Part shown: piece by piece, positions 7,094-15,296 of the stretch
Numbering within the stretch: the first letter of the stretch is position 1
Layout: each line of letters begins with the position of its first letter
NCBI RefSeq assembly: GCF_014697195.1
Contig: NZ_JACJRJ010000005.1
Span: 106,044-170,043 of the forward strand
Direction: 5' to 3'
DNA length: 64,000 bases
Source of the DNA: Cylindrospermum sp. FACHB-282
GTDB taxonomy: Bacteria > Cyanobacteriota > Cyanobacteriia > Cyanobacteriales > Nostocaceae
Position numbers and translations under genes: made by a program
Notes under the pieces: generated by a model
What the model saw: the letters and a program-made list of their open reading frames with translations, nothing else
Databases searched by the model: none
What the model was told of the DNA's origin: nothing

Positions 7094-7533
7094 GTAATAT
7101 AGACTCGGAAATAATTTTATCCAGGCTGAGGTTAATTACCAAATATTACAACACCTTGGAATAATTTCGCTCTATTAACCTTGATGAATTTTTAGCTGAT
7201 TTTCGCCAACAACTTGTCGTAGAAAGACTTCTGCAATTAATGACTCAAGCAGCGATAGACATTAACGACCATATATTGTCAAAGCTAAATCCTGGAAAAA
7301 CTTACACTAACTTTGAGGCTTTCATTGAACTGGGTAAATATCAAATCATTACACCAGAATTAGCAAAACAAATAGCACCATCAGCAGGACTTAGAAATCG
7401 CCTAGTTCATGAATATGATGATATAGATCCAAATCAAGTTTTCAAAGCAATTAGTTTTGCCTTGCAACAATATCCACTTTACGTGCGACAAATAAATAAC
7501 TATTTGATTTCATTGGATGTAGACAATGACTAA
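7090..7533 (+). pseudogene. hepT: HepT-like HEPN toxin interrupted by in-frame stop
   Basis: The frame starting at ATG 7090 would encode a 147-aa HepT/DUF86 protein, but codon 25 is TAA (7162-7164). On both sides the same frame reads family sequence: L-I-T-K-Y-Y-N-T-L-E before, and F-R-S-I-N-L-D-E-F-L-A-D-F after. The RNase motif R-x4-H-x-Y (R-N-R-L-V-H-E-Y) is preserved downstream. An ATG at 7240 could restart a 97-aa C-terminal piece that still carries this motif but lacks the first helices. The lesion is a single-base change (for example CAA or GAA to TAA). The end overlaps the cas10d start by 8 bp, so translation through hepT may affect cas10d. Confidence 0.85.
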
Positions 7534-10500
7534 AAAACCAGAAAAACCAGAACAAAACAAACAACTATCTTTCTTTGAAAATGAAAATGATTTGAATAGC
7601 GAAAAGTCTGATGAATTAGAAGATAATTTCTTAAATCAAGATTTTGGTTTTGATAGTAATGATAACCGCACTATTGAAACCGAGGGGAAATTACTTACAC
7701 TCAAGCTATTGCGAGAAGCAATTCAGGCTCAAAATCCTGATGATATAGTAATGGCAAATTTTGCCGAGTATGTTTTACCAAATCTGCTGCGGGTAGCGAT
7801 TGGTGTTACAGCAAAAGGTGGTAAATTCTTTGATGAAATAGACCAACAGCGAGAAGCCGAAGGAAAATCTAAAGTTAGACGAGATAATGCTGCTGACCAA
7901 TCACTGAATACACACTTACTCAATGGCTTATTTCCTGCTAACTTAATTGAAAAACATTTAGCAAAGCTTGATACCACAATACGACGAGTAGTTAAAGAGC
8001 GAGAACGGAGATTAGTAATTGCTGGGTTTATTTTACATGACTTTGAAAAGTTTCCTGATGTTCCAGAAAATTGCCGCAAGTTGCCGTTAGCAGAACATCG
8101 ACTAATTATTACTGAAAAAATTCAGCAATTAGGACTTAATAGCTTTATTAATCCAGATAATCCAGAAGCTTATCGAGACTATATTGATGATTTATTGTGC
8201 ATGGCTTATAATGCACAACGCCGCTGGGATACTAACTGGAATTTTTCTGAATTTGGGTTAAACCCCATTCTCAAAGACCGCACCCTTCGCAGTTTGTCTG
8301 ACTTAACTTGTTTGGCTGATTCTCTTGCTTCAATTGTCAAACATCCCCAAGATGCAGAACATCTCAGGCTTAAAGAAATTATTCACAGCCTCAGTGATGG
8401 ACAATTGAAATTTACCTATCATCGCATTTCTGAAAATCGGGGTGTTTTAACCAATGTGGTTAATAACGCTTTGATTCAGGCGCACACCAGCCTTAATACT
8501 GATGAGCATACCTACTATGAACCTTTACTCTATCTACCTACAGGGGTAATTTATCTAGCTGCACGTAATGCTCCTCCTATATCACCTGAAGATTTACCAG
8601 AGCGTGTAGTTAATAATATTAAATCCCTTTGTGCAGGTCAATTGCGACTCAGACAAACAGGATTTGGTAGAGATGGTAAAGGCATGAAATATGCCGAATA
8701 TTACAACTTATTTTTTGATGATTTAGGCTTGATGCAAGTAGCCTTAGATGCGACTTTACGTATCTTAAATCCTAATAAAGACTCTGTTGCTAAAAGTCGC
8801 AGCGATAATCTAATCAAGTTTCAGCAACAAGGTGTTTTACCTGCTGACTATGATTTTAACTTTGCCGATGATATCCGCATTGACCAATTAGCAGAATTTG
8901 GAGATTTAATTAGTCGCAAAATTTGGGAGGAAACAGTTAATAAAATTGAATCTGCTCGGAAGAAAGATAAAAAGCTGCCAGAAATACGCCATTTAGATTT
9001 AACTCACAAAATCGCTGAATTGTGGAATCTAGCAGCACATTTACAACCCATTCGAGAAATTCAACGTATTAATGAAAGTCTCAAAGAAAACAAATTAAAG
9101 GGGAATACTGGGGGAGTACCCTATGAATGGTATTACCTCGCAGCTAAATATCTGGAACAACATCCAGATATTGAAGATATCCGGGAAACTGGACAGCAAG
9201 TTATTACCTACTTAGCAAGTTTAATTTCGCCAATTCTCACACAGTATAAATTACCTGATGGTTGGGATGATTTAAGGCTTTGGGTAACACGAGTTGTGAT
9301 GTTACCAAGCGCTAATCAGGAACCATCTGTTAAACCTCAATTCAAAACGTTTTTAGAGGAGTTGAATAACTATAATGCTGCTAAAAAACCAGGACGGGGA
9401 CGGCAATTAATCTGCTCAATTTCTCATTCAGCTTACACAGTAACTGAGCAGATGGAATCAGCAGTTTTATTTACACCCCAAGTTTATACAAATAAGCAAA
9501 TGTTAGGAGGTTCTAACGCTAAACGCAATATCTCCAGTATTGCGGGTGTGGAGATGATGCTGAGGCAAATCTTGATGAATCAAACTCAAGCTGTAGGTAA
9601 AAGATTTGAAGATGGTAAATATCGCTATCTTTACTTTTATCCTACTTATTACTTCACTCCAGAAACTAACAAGTTTTTGCAGAAGGCTTACAACGGAATT
9701 GCTCAAACTCGCTTTGATACCAGCGTCCGCAACCACTTTATTAGTAAAGATTTACAGGCAAATTTGGGACGGGAACGCTACCAAAGTGTTGATAGTTTCT
9801 TGATTGATGAAAACTTACAGTCTGAGAAAGACCGCACATTTAAACTTTCTTATCCTGAAGACCAGCCTTTAACATTTTACTTCATGGCACTCCCACCAGG
9901 ACGAGACAGCACAGATACAGAATCTTGGGTAATGCCTAGTTGGTTAGCCTTTGCTTTCCCGATGATTTTAGATGTAAAAACTGTTGTCTCTGAGTCGCCA
10001 ATTCCCCCATTTAATGATGGTTCTGAATTTGAAGAAAGTGTTTTTCTGGATAGTGCGCCTCATGCATTTCGCGCCTTGGTAAAGCGTGATAGATTTCGGC
10101 TTGACTACATCCTTGAAGGTTGGGAAGAGAACGGCATTCAATACCCTGCACCATTAAACGTTTTAACTGCTGCCTATGCCATTCATTTAGATGTCAATGC
10201 AAAACAAGGTAAGTCTGGTTATGATGCCAACTGGGGGAGATTTACCGAACTAGCAAAGGATTTTGAAACAAGTCCGCTTTATGTCTTCTCTTATCTCAAT
10301 CGTTGGGTACGTAATCAAGGAGTAGAAACAGCGCGAATTGAAAAAATCCGGCTTTATGTCTATCATTTTTACCCTTGTTTTGACCCTTATGTGAAATATA
10401 ACCCTAATACAGAGGAGTTAACGGTGTTAGCAGAATCAAGTTTGAATCATCCCCAGAAATTAACAGAACTTTATCGCCGCTTTTACAGAGCAAATAAGCG

Positions 10501-10894
10501 TTTTAATCCCAAAGCTAATGCTGTGTTAAAACCAATTGATATTGCAGCAGAAACTATACTCAAAGCTGAGTCAAGTGTGTTTCAAGGAGAAACCTTAGTT
10601 GTAGCTGTTGCGGCAGAAGTCTTTAAACTGATGGATAGAGTGCATTCTTCTACAGCAGAAGGACGCTGGAAAATGAGCAAACGTGAGGAAGAAAGACAGG
10701 CTGTTTTAGAGTTTTCTAAGTATTTTGTAGTGGAGGTATTTGATAAATCATTTGCAGGAGACCGCGCTCGTTTAGCAGGTCGTCAACTTAACTTAATTCG
10801 AGATACCTGTGAGTTTCTTTATCGCTTAGAAGATGATAAAGAAAACTCCGAAAAAAATGAAAAAACTGCTGAAATAGATGATGACAATGAGTAA
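7526..10894 (+). CDS. cas10d: Type I-D large subunit Cas10d (Csc3) with HD domain
   Basis: An 1122-aa protein, the signature subunit of type I-D. The N-terminal HD nuclease region contains S-L-N-T-H (H130) and I-L-H-D-F-E-K-F (H171-D172). The remainder forms the Cas10-like large subunit that recognises the PAM and holds the crRNA complex. The N-terminal ~50 residues are acidic and Asn-rich, probably disordered. It starts within the end of the broken hepT gene, an unusual start context without a strong Shine-Dalgarno sequence, suggesting translational coupling. Confidence 0.93.
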   Translation: MTKKPEKPEQNKQLSFFENENDLNSEKSDELEDNFLNQDFGFDSNDNRTIETEGKLLTLKLLREAIQAQNPDDIVMANFAEYVLPNLLRVAIGVTAKGGKFFDEIDQQREAEGKSKVRRDNAADQSLNTHLLNGLFPANLIEKHLAKLDTTIRRVVKERERRLVIAGFILHDFEKFPDVPENCRKLPLAEHRLIITEKIQQLGLNSFINPDNPEAYRDYIDDLLCMAYNAQRRWDTNWNFSEFGLNPILKDRTLRSLSDLTCLADSLASIVKHPQDAEHLRLKEIIHSLSDGQLKFTYHRISENRGVLTNVVNNALIQAHTSLNTDEHTYYEPLLYLPTGVIYLAARNAPPISPEDLPERVVNNIKSLCAGQLRLRQTGFGRDGKGMKYAEYYNLFFDDLGLMQVALDATLRILNPNKDSVAKSRSDNLIKFQQQGVLPADYDFNFADDIRIDQLAEFGDLISRKIWEETVNKIESARKKDKKLPEIRHLDLTHKIAELWNLAAHLQPIREIQRINESLKENKLKGNTGGVPYEWYYLAAKYLEQHPDIEDIRETGQQVITYLASLISPILTQYKLPDGWDDLRLWVTRVVMLPSANQEPSVKPQFKTFLEELNNYNAAKKPGRGRQLICSISHSAYTVTEQMESAVLFTPQVYTNKQMLGGSNAKRNISSIAGVEMMLRQILMNQTQAVGKRFEDGKYRYLYFYPTYYFTPETNKFLQKAYNGIAQTRFDTSVRNHFISKDLQANLGRERYQSVDSFLIDENLQSEKDRTFKLSYPEDQPLTFYFMALPPGRDSTDTESWVMPSWLAFAFPMILDVKTVVSESPIPPFNDGSEFEESVFLDSAPHAFRALVKRDRFRLDYILEGWEENGIQYPAPLNVLTAAYAIHLDVNAKQGKSGYDANWGRFTELAKDFETSPLYVFSYLNRWVRNQGVETARIEKIRLYVYHFYPCFDPYVKYNPNTEELTVLAESSLNHPQKLTELYRRFYRANKRFNPKANAVLKPIDIAAETILKAESSVFQGETLVVAVAAEVFKLMDRVHSSTAEGRWKMSKREEERQAVLEFSKYFVVEVFDKSFAGDRARLAGRQLNLIRDTCEFLYRLEDDKENSEKNEKTAEIDDDNE

Positions 10895-10918
10895 AGGTAA
10901 ATCCTTTGCTATTTATCT

Positions 10919-11010
10919 CGCTCCCAGTTTCTGACTGGGAATGCCTCTAGTATCAAGGAAGGCAGAGCCTTCTAGAATTCATTCCCATACAGAGTATGGG
11001 AACGAGGGAA
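10919..11010. repeat. Dispersed palindromic repeat between cas10d and csc2
   Basis: Two hairpins, CCCAGT-TTCTG-ACTGGG near 10926-10942 and TTCCCATAC-AGA-GTATGGGAA at 10982-11002, separated by a GGCAGAGCC-containing segment. Forms of this CTCGTTCCCAGT...ACTGGGAACGAG repeat are common in Nostocales. A purine-rich AACGAGG/AACGAG run follows (11000-11040). The element lengthens the cas10d-csc2 gap to 187 bp and could act as attenuator or processing site. Confidence 0.6.
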
Positions 11011-11081
11011 GGAACGAGGAAACGAACGAGAAAGCGAGAAATTCAATTTTGAACTAATTAACCTTATTTTGGAGAAACATC

Positions 11082-12092
11082 ATGACACTTTTAAAAACCG
11101 TTGACCCTAAGTTCTTTCAATCAGAAATTCCCTACAAACCGATGGGTAAATACGTCCATTTTTTGACAGTTAGAATTACTGAATCTTATCCTCTATTTCA
11201 GACTGATTCAGAATTGAATAAGGCAAGAGTAAGAGCCGGAGTTAAAGATAAAACTACAATTAGTCGTTTGTCAATGTTTAAGCGGAAGCAGTCTACACCA
11301 GAGCGTTTAGTTGGTCGGGAATTGCTGCGTAACTATGGCTTGATGACTGCTGAAGAATGCGAATATAACGTAAGTTTTGCAATGGATAATCCTGATTGCA
11401 TTATTTACGGGTTTGCTATTGGTGATTCTGGTTCTGAGAAATCTAAAGTTGTGGTAGATACGGCATTCTCAATTACATCTTTTGATGAATCACACGAAAC
11501 CTTCACGCTCAATGCTCCCTATGAAAATGGCACAATGGCTTCTAAAGGAGAAAACGGTTCTAAACCTGGTGAAGTTACCAGCCGTATTAATCAGCAAGAC
11601 CACATCAGACCGCAAGTTTTCTTTCCTAGTATTGTGACGCTGAAAGACCCTACAGAAGCTAGCTTTCTTTACGTTTTTAATAATATCTTACGGACACGCC
11701 ACTATGGAGCGCAAACAACCCGCACAGGTCGCGTTAGAAATGAGTTGGTTGGTATTATTTTTGCAGATGGAGAAATTACTAGCAATCTGCGTTGGACTCA
11801 GGCAATATATGACCAAATGAAGGCTAATAATAGTCTCAATGCACCTGATCCTTTAGATGAAGATGAGGTAATTACTGCTGCTAAAAATGCAATTGAGGTG
11901 CTAATGTCTGATGAGTTTATCGTGCATACTGACTTTATTGGTGATGCTTTTGTACCTCTGTTGAATGAAATTAAGACTCTCACGGGTAGCGAAGCTGGAA
12001 TTAAGTCAATTTTGCAAAAAGCTGATGCAGAAGCTAAAGAATATGCCAATAAGCATATTAGCAAAAAGAAACCTGCTGCTAAGGCTAAGTAA
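11082..12092 (+). CDS. csc2: Type I-D backbone protein Csc2 (Cas7d)
   Basis: A 336-aa Cas7-family subunit that forms the crRNA-binding backbone of the I-D complex. Sequence features of Csc2 are the N-terminal P-Y-K-P-M-G-K-Y-V-H-F-L-T-V-R segment and the central R-I-N-Q-Q-D-H-I-R-P-Q-V-F-F-P region. A good ribosome site (GGAGA) lies 7 nt before the ATG. The end is Lys/Ala-rich. csc1 follows after 5 bp, so the two are one transcription unit. Confidence 0.93.
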   Translation: MTLLKTVDPKFFQSEIPYKPMGKYVHFLTVRITESYPLFQTDSELNKARVRAGVKDKTTISRLSMFKRKQSTPERLVGRELLRNYGLMTAEECEYNVSFAMDNPDCIIYGFAIGDSGSEKSKVVVDTAFSITSFDESHETFTLNAPYENGTMASKGENGSKPGEVTSRINQQDHIRPQVFFPSIVTLKDPTEASFLYVFNNILRTRHYGAQTTRTGRVRNELVGIIFADGEITSNLRWTQAIYDQMKANNSLNAPDPLDEDEVITAAKNAIEVLMSDEFIVHTDFIGDAFVPLLNEIKTLTGSEAGIKSILQKADAEAKEYANKHISKKKPAAKAK

Positions 12093-12097
12093 CAACC

Positions 12098-12805
12098 ATG
12101 ACCATTATCTATCGCTGTCAGTTAGAACTACATGACAGTCTCTATTTTGCCACTCGTGAAATTGGTAGACTTTATGAAACAGAGCCAGCAATTCATAATT
12201 ATGCGCTTTGTTATGCACTGGGTTTAGTTGATAGCCTAATCTACTCAACTACTGTTGCTGAAGAAGATTCCTATCGCTATTTTTGCCCGGAACAAGTGCC
12301 AAAATATGAGCAGCATTTAACGCCGTTAAATAAACAGGGAATTTACCTGACTCCAGCGCGTGCAATTAACTATTCTGCGGTTCTCAATACTTGGAAATAT
12401 GCTAATAATAACTACCATGTTGAAATGGAGAAAACCCAGAAAAATATCCCTAGTTTTGGGAGAGCAAAAGAAATTGCACCGGAAAGTCAATTTGAGTTTT
12501 TCTTAATTGCTCAAAAACAACTAAAATTACCAAAATGGATTCGCTTGGGTAAATGGATGAGTAAGGCTGAGTTAATAGTTGAAGAATTGCCTAAACCTAA
12601 AACTCATGAAGGTTTATTCACCTGTACACATCCTCTAAATCCTTTAGATGTAATGTTCACTAATCAAGTGATTAGTTATGATGTGGTGAATATGCCTCCT
12701 GTTAGTTTGATTCAAAATGTGCAAATGCGGGGGCAATATTACCAATTTGATGGTAGTAAGGAGTTAAAAATTCCGGTGCGGATGGAATATCGTTTTGGGA
12801 GTTAA
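12098..12805 (+). CDS. csc1: Type I-D protein Csc1 (Cas5d)
   Basis: A 235-aa Cas5-like subunit that caps the 5' handle of the crRNA in the I-D complex. It opens with I-Y-R-C-Q-L-E-L-H-D-S-L-Y-F-A-T-R-E, typical for Csc1, and has the expected size. It follows csc2 directly. Confidence 0.92.
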   Translation: MTIIYRCQLELHDSLYFATREIGRLYETEPAIHNYALCYALGLVDSLIYSTTVAEEDSYRYFCPEQVPKYEQHLTPLNKQGIYLTPARAINYSAVLNTWKYANNNYHVEMEKTQKNIPSFGRAKEIAPESQFEFFLIAQKQLKLPKWIRLGKWMSKAELIVEELPKPKTHEGLFTCTHPLNPLDVMFTNQVISYDVVNMPPVSLIQNVQMRGQYYQFDGSKELKIPVRMEYRFGS

Positions 12806-12850
12806 TGACTTTCTAAAGCCTAAATCATGCTTTTTGATTGGAAATTGTAA

Positions 12851-12921
12851 TGTTGGGTTTCGTCCCTCAACCCAACCTACATCTAAATACATCTAATTTG
12901 GACAGGCAAAATGCCTGTCCT
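12851..12921. repeat. Two hairpin-forming dispersed repeats after csc1
   Basis: TTGGGTT...AACCCAA (12853-12877 region) and the perfect hairpin GGACAGGCA-AAA-TGCCTGTCC (12900-12920). Both are common small cyanobacterial palindromes. They stand between csc1 and the 2OG-oxygenase gene and could terminate or attenuate the operon here. Confidence 0.6.
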
Positions 12922-12954
12922 ACGGGAAATTTGAAATAAATCGTCACAGCTATC

Positions 12955-13575
12955 GTGAAAAACTATCAACAACAAATTAATGCTTTCCCCAATAGTTACC
13001 TGAATGATTTGTGGGGAGAAATTCATGCTTCACCTTATTTTGCTATCAATAACCTCAACCGCGATTTTGTGAATACTAAGGGATTTTCTGTGGTGTTTCA
13101 GCGTGAGGGAATAGCAGAAGTTGAACAAAAATTTCCCTTTTTTAAGCCTTATTTAGATTTTGCTCTTCTGCCGAATTGTAATGCTTTTTACCTTAATCCT
13201 TTGCTGCTGAAGGAGGGATCTCGTGTTGATCCGCACATTGATCGGTCTTTGCGTTCTTATTGCAAAACTATTGAACCACCTGCTGTTGTGAGTGTGCTTT
13301 ATGTAAGGGTTCCAGGGGAGATGGAGGGGGGAGAGTTGGTGCTAAAGTCCCACAAACGCCTACTTGGGCAAGTTAAGCCCCAAACTAATACTCTGCTTTA
13401 CTTTCAGGGTGATTTAACCCATTCTGTCAATGCGGTGAAAACTCCGGGAAATCGCTTAAGTTTGGTTTGTGAACAGTATAGTTTGAGTGAGGATGAACTT
13501 CAGGAAATTCCGAAGTTTACACTGGAGTCAAGAAGCTCTCAGTCTACAAATAAGAAGAAAAAGTATGCCTCATAG
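12955..13575 (+). CDS. 2OG-Fe(II) oxygenase embedded in the cas operon
   Basis: A 206-aa protein of the double-stranded beta-helix 2-oxoglutarate/Fe(II) dioxygenases (prolyl-4-hydroxylase-like). The facial triad is visible as H-x-D at 94-96 (D-P-H-I-D-R), H156 (D-L-T-H-S-V-N-A-V) and the 2OG-binding R167 (G-N-R-L-S-L). It starts with GTG and overlaps the cas6 start by 11 bp, so it is translationally linked to cas6. It sits between csc1 and cas6, where no standard cas gene belongs. Substrate is unknown; protein hydroxylation of a Cas component or base modification are possibilities but speculative. Confidence 0.82.
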   Translation: MKNYQQQINAFPNSYLNDLWGEIHASPYFAINNLNRDFVNTKGFSVVFQREGIAEVEQKFPFFKPYLDFALLPNCNAFYLNPLLLKEGSRVDPHIDRSLRSYCKTIEPPAVVSVLYVRVPGEMEGGELVLKSHKRLLGQVKPQTNTLLYFQGDLTHSVNAVKTPGNRLSLVCEQYSLSEDELQEIPKFTLESRSSQSTNKKKKYAS

Positions 13576-14404
13576 CTTAGTTTTAAATCTGCTTCCTCAG
13601 TCGCCGATTCCCCCACAGTTTCTCACTGGTAGACATCTGCACGCCTTGTTTTTAACTCTCGTCAGTTCTGTAGATAAAACATTAGGCGATCGCTTACATG
13701 ATTCTACCGCAGATAAAGCCTTCACCCTGTCTCCCTTGCAAATTAAAGGTAACACGCCTCTGTTAAAGGGTGGTAAGGGGGTTTCTCAGTTGCAATTCTC
13801 ACACCAAAAACCCATTGATGGGGGAATTCCTTGTTGGTGGCGGATTTCTTTATTAGATGACAATCTCTTTAGCCAACTTACTCAACTGTGGCTAAATCTC
13901 AACCCCCAGCAACCTTGGCATTTGGGGCCTGCTAACTTATTTATTACCAGTATTCAAGGGACACCCCAATCTACCCAACTTTGGGCAAATGCTATCTCAT
14001 ATCCTCAATTGTATGAGCAAGCTAGCGAAAGCGATCGCACTATTAACTTTAGTTTTGCCACACCAGCGGCTTTCCGTCAAGGAAAATTTGATACTACTCT
14101 CCCCACTAGAGAATGTGTCTTTAATTCTCTACTTTCTCGATGGAATAAATACAGCGGTAGCGAATTTACCCAGATTGCTATTGAGTCAATTTTTCCCTCT
14201 TTTATCAATATTCATACAGAGGCGTTAGCTGATTCTCGCAGTAAGTTTATTGGTGTTGTGGGTGAAGTTAATTATCGGCTTTTAGGGGAGATTGAACCAA
14301 TTCAAATTAAGCAAATAAATGCTTTGGCTGATTTTGCTGTGTATGCGGGAATTGGGCGGAAAACAACGATGGGTATGGGGATGGTGCGGCGGTTAGATTA
14401 TTAG
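13565..14404 (+). CDS. cas6: CRISPR RNA endonuclease Cas6
   Basis: A 279-aa protein starting at ATG 13565 (M-P-H-S-L-V-L-N-L-L-P-Q), inside the end of the oxygenase gene; the frame is open further upstream but that part is not Cas6-like. The C-terminus has the Gly-rich Cas6 loop (G-I-G-R-K-T-T-M-G-M-G-M). Cas6 cuts array transcripts at the base of the repeat hairpin, leaving an ATTGAAAC handle here. A likely ferredoxin-like RAMP duplication spans the protein. It would also process the mini-CRISPR RNA at 5268-5385, whose hairpins are preserved. Confidence 0.88.
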   Translation: MPHSLVLNLLPQSPIPPQFLTGRHLHALFLTLVSSVDKTLGDRLHDSTADKAFTLSPLQIKGNTPLLKGGKGVSQLQFSHQKPIDGGIPCWWRISLLDDNLFSQLTQLWLNLNPQQPWHLGPANLFITSIQGTPQSTQLWANAISYPQLYEQASESDRTINFSFATPAAFRQGKFDTTLPTRECVFNSLLSRWNKYSGSEFTQIAIESIFPSFINIHTEALADSRSKFIGVVGEVNYRLLGEIEPIQIKQINALADFAVYAGIGRKTTMGMGMVRRLDY

Positions 14405-14410
14405 CGACTA

Positions 14411-14572
14411 GAATTCGCGGACATACACAAAGAAATTAATTGAATTCCGGGCGAATAGAATTCGTGGACATACACAAACAAATTAATTAAATACCGGGCG
14501 AATAGAATTCGTGGACATACACAAACAAATTAATTAAATACCGGGCGAATAGAATTCGCGGCTACACAAACA
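14411..14572. repeat. 47-bp tandem repeat, three full copies plus partial
   Basis: Units begin with GAATTC(G)(C/T)GG at 14411, 14458, 14505 and 14552, exactly 47 bp apart, each with ACATACACAAACAAATTAAT and a CCGGGCGAATA end. The last unit is partial, followed by the hairpin GTCCGC-CTGC-GCGGAC at 14577-14592. It lies in the 287-bp gap between cas6 and cas4, splitting effector genes from adaptation genes. Confidence 0.9.
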
Positions 14573-14691
14573 AAGTCCGCCTGCGCGGACTAAGAGAATA
14601 TAGATAGCCGTTTTAGCCCCCCTTTTTAAGTGGGGTTGGGGGGATTTTGTCGAAAAGTTAGCAATCAATAATTCACAATTAATTAGCACCT

Positions 14692-15285
14692 ATGAATGAT
14701 ATCGATTACATTCCTATTGCGGCATTGAATCAATATGCGTATTGTCCGCATCGCTGTTGGCGGATGATTTGTGCGGGTGAGTTTAGCGATAATCAATACA
14801 CAATTGAAGGGACAAGTTTACATGAAAGAGTTCATACGGTGGGGGAGGCAAATCGGGATGATGTTTGGCAAGTTCGGGCGATTTGGCTGAAGTCTGAAAA
14901 ATATAAACTTATTGGTAAATCAGATTTGATTGAGGTGGAATCTGGTGAGCTTTTTCCTGTGGAATATAAGCGGGGAAATAAGGGTCAATGGGATAATGAT
15001 GAGTTGCAAGTCTGCGCCCAAGCTTTGTGTTTGGAAGAGATGACGGGGAAATCTATTAAGACTGGTTATATCTATTATGCCCAATCTCATCAACGCCAAT
15101 TAGTGGAGATTTCTTCGGAGTTGCGGCAAAGTGCGATCGCCACAATTCAAGCTGTCACTAGCCTCCTAACGACCGGAATTATGCCAAAACCTTTTTACAG
15201 CAAGCGTTGCCAAGGATGCAGCCTTAAATCTCATTGTCTGCCCAAAGCAAATGAAAAAATTCAGCATTACGAAGAAGCTAATTAA
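14692..15285 (+). CDS. cas4: Cas4 exonuclease/adaptation protein
   Basis: A 197-aa RecB-type nuclease with an iron-sulfur cluster. The cysteines C18 and/or C22 (Y-C-P-H-R-C) and C173/C176/C182 (C-Q-G-C-S-L-K-S-H-C) are the cluster ligands. The nuclease core shows H-E-R-V-H, G-K-S-D-L-I-E and V-E-Y-K-R-G. Cas4 selects PAM-bearing prespacers with Cas1-Cas2. It is 11 bp from cas1. Confidence 0.93.
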   Translation: MNDIDYIPIAALNQYAYCPHRCWRMICAGEFSDNQYTIEGTSLHERVHTVGEANRDDVWQVRAIWLKSEKYKLIGKSDLIEVESGELFPVEYKRGNKGQWDNDELQVCAQALCLEEMTGKSIKTGYIYYAQSHQRQLVEISSELRQSAIATIQAVTSLLTTGIMPKPFYSKRCQGCSLKSHCLPKANEKIQHYEEAN

Positions 15286-15296
15286 GGGGTGAAATC

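Noticed and set aside
13487..13564. Upstream extension of Cas6
   Set aside because: The frame is open but the residues do not look like a Cas6 N-terminus and lie wholly within the oxygenase gene; ATG 13565 fits better.
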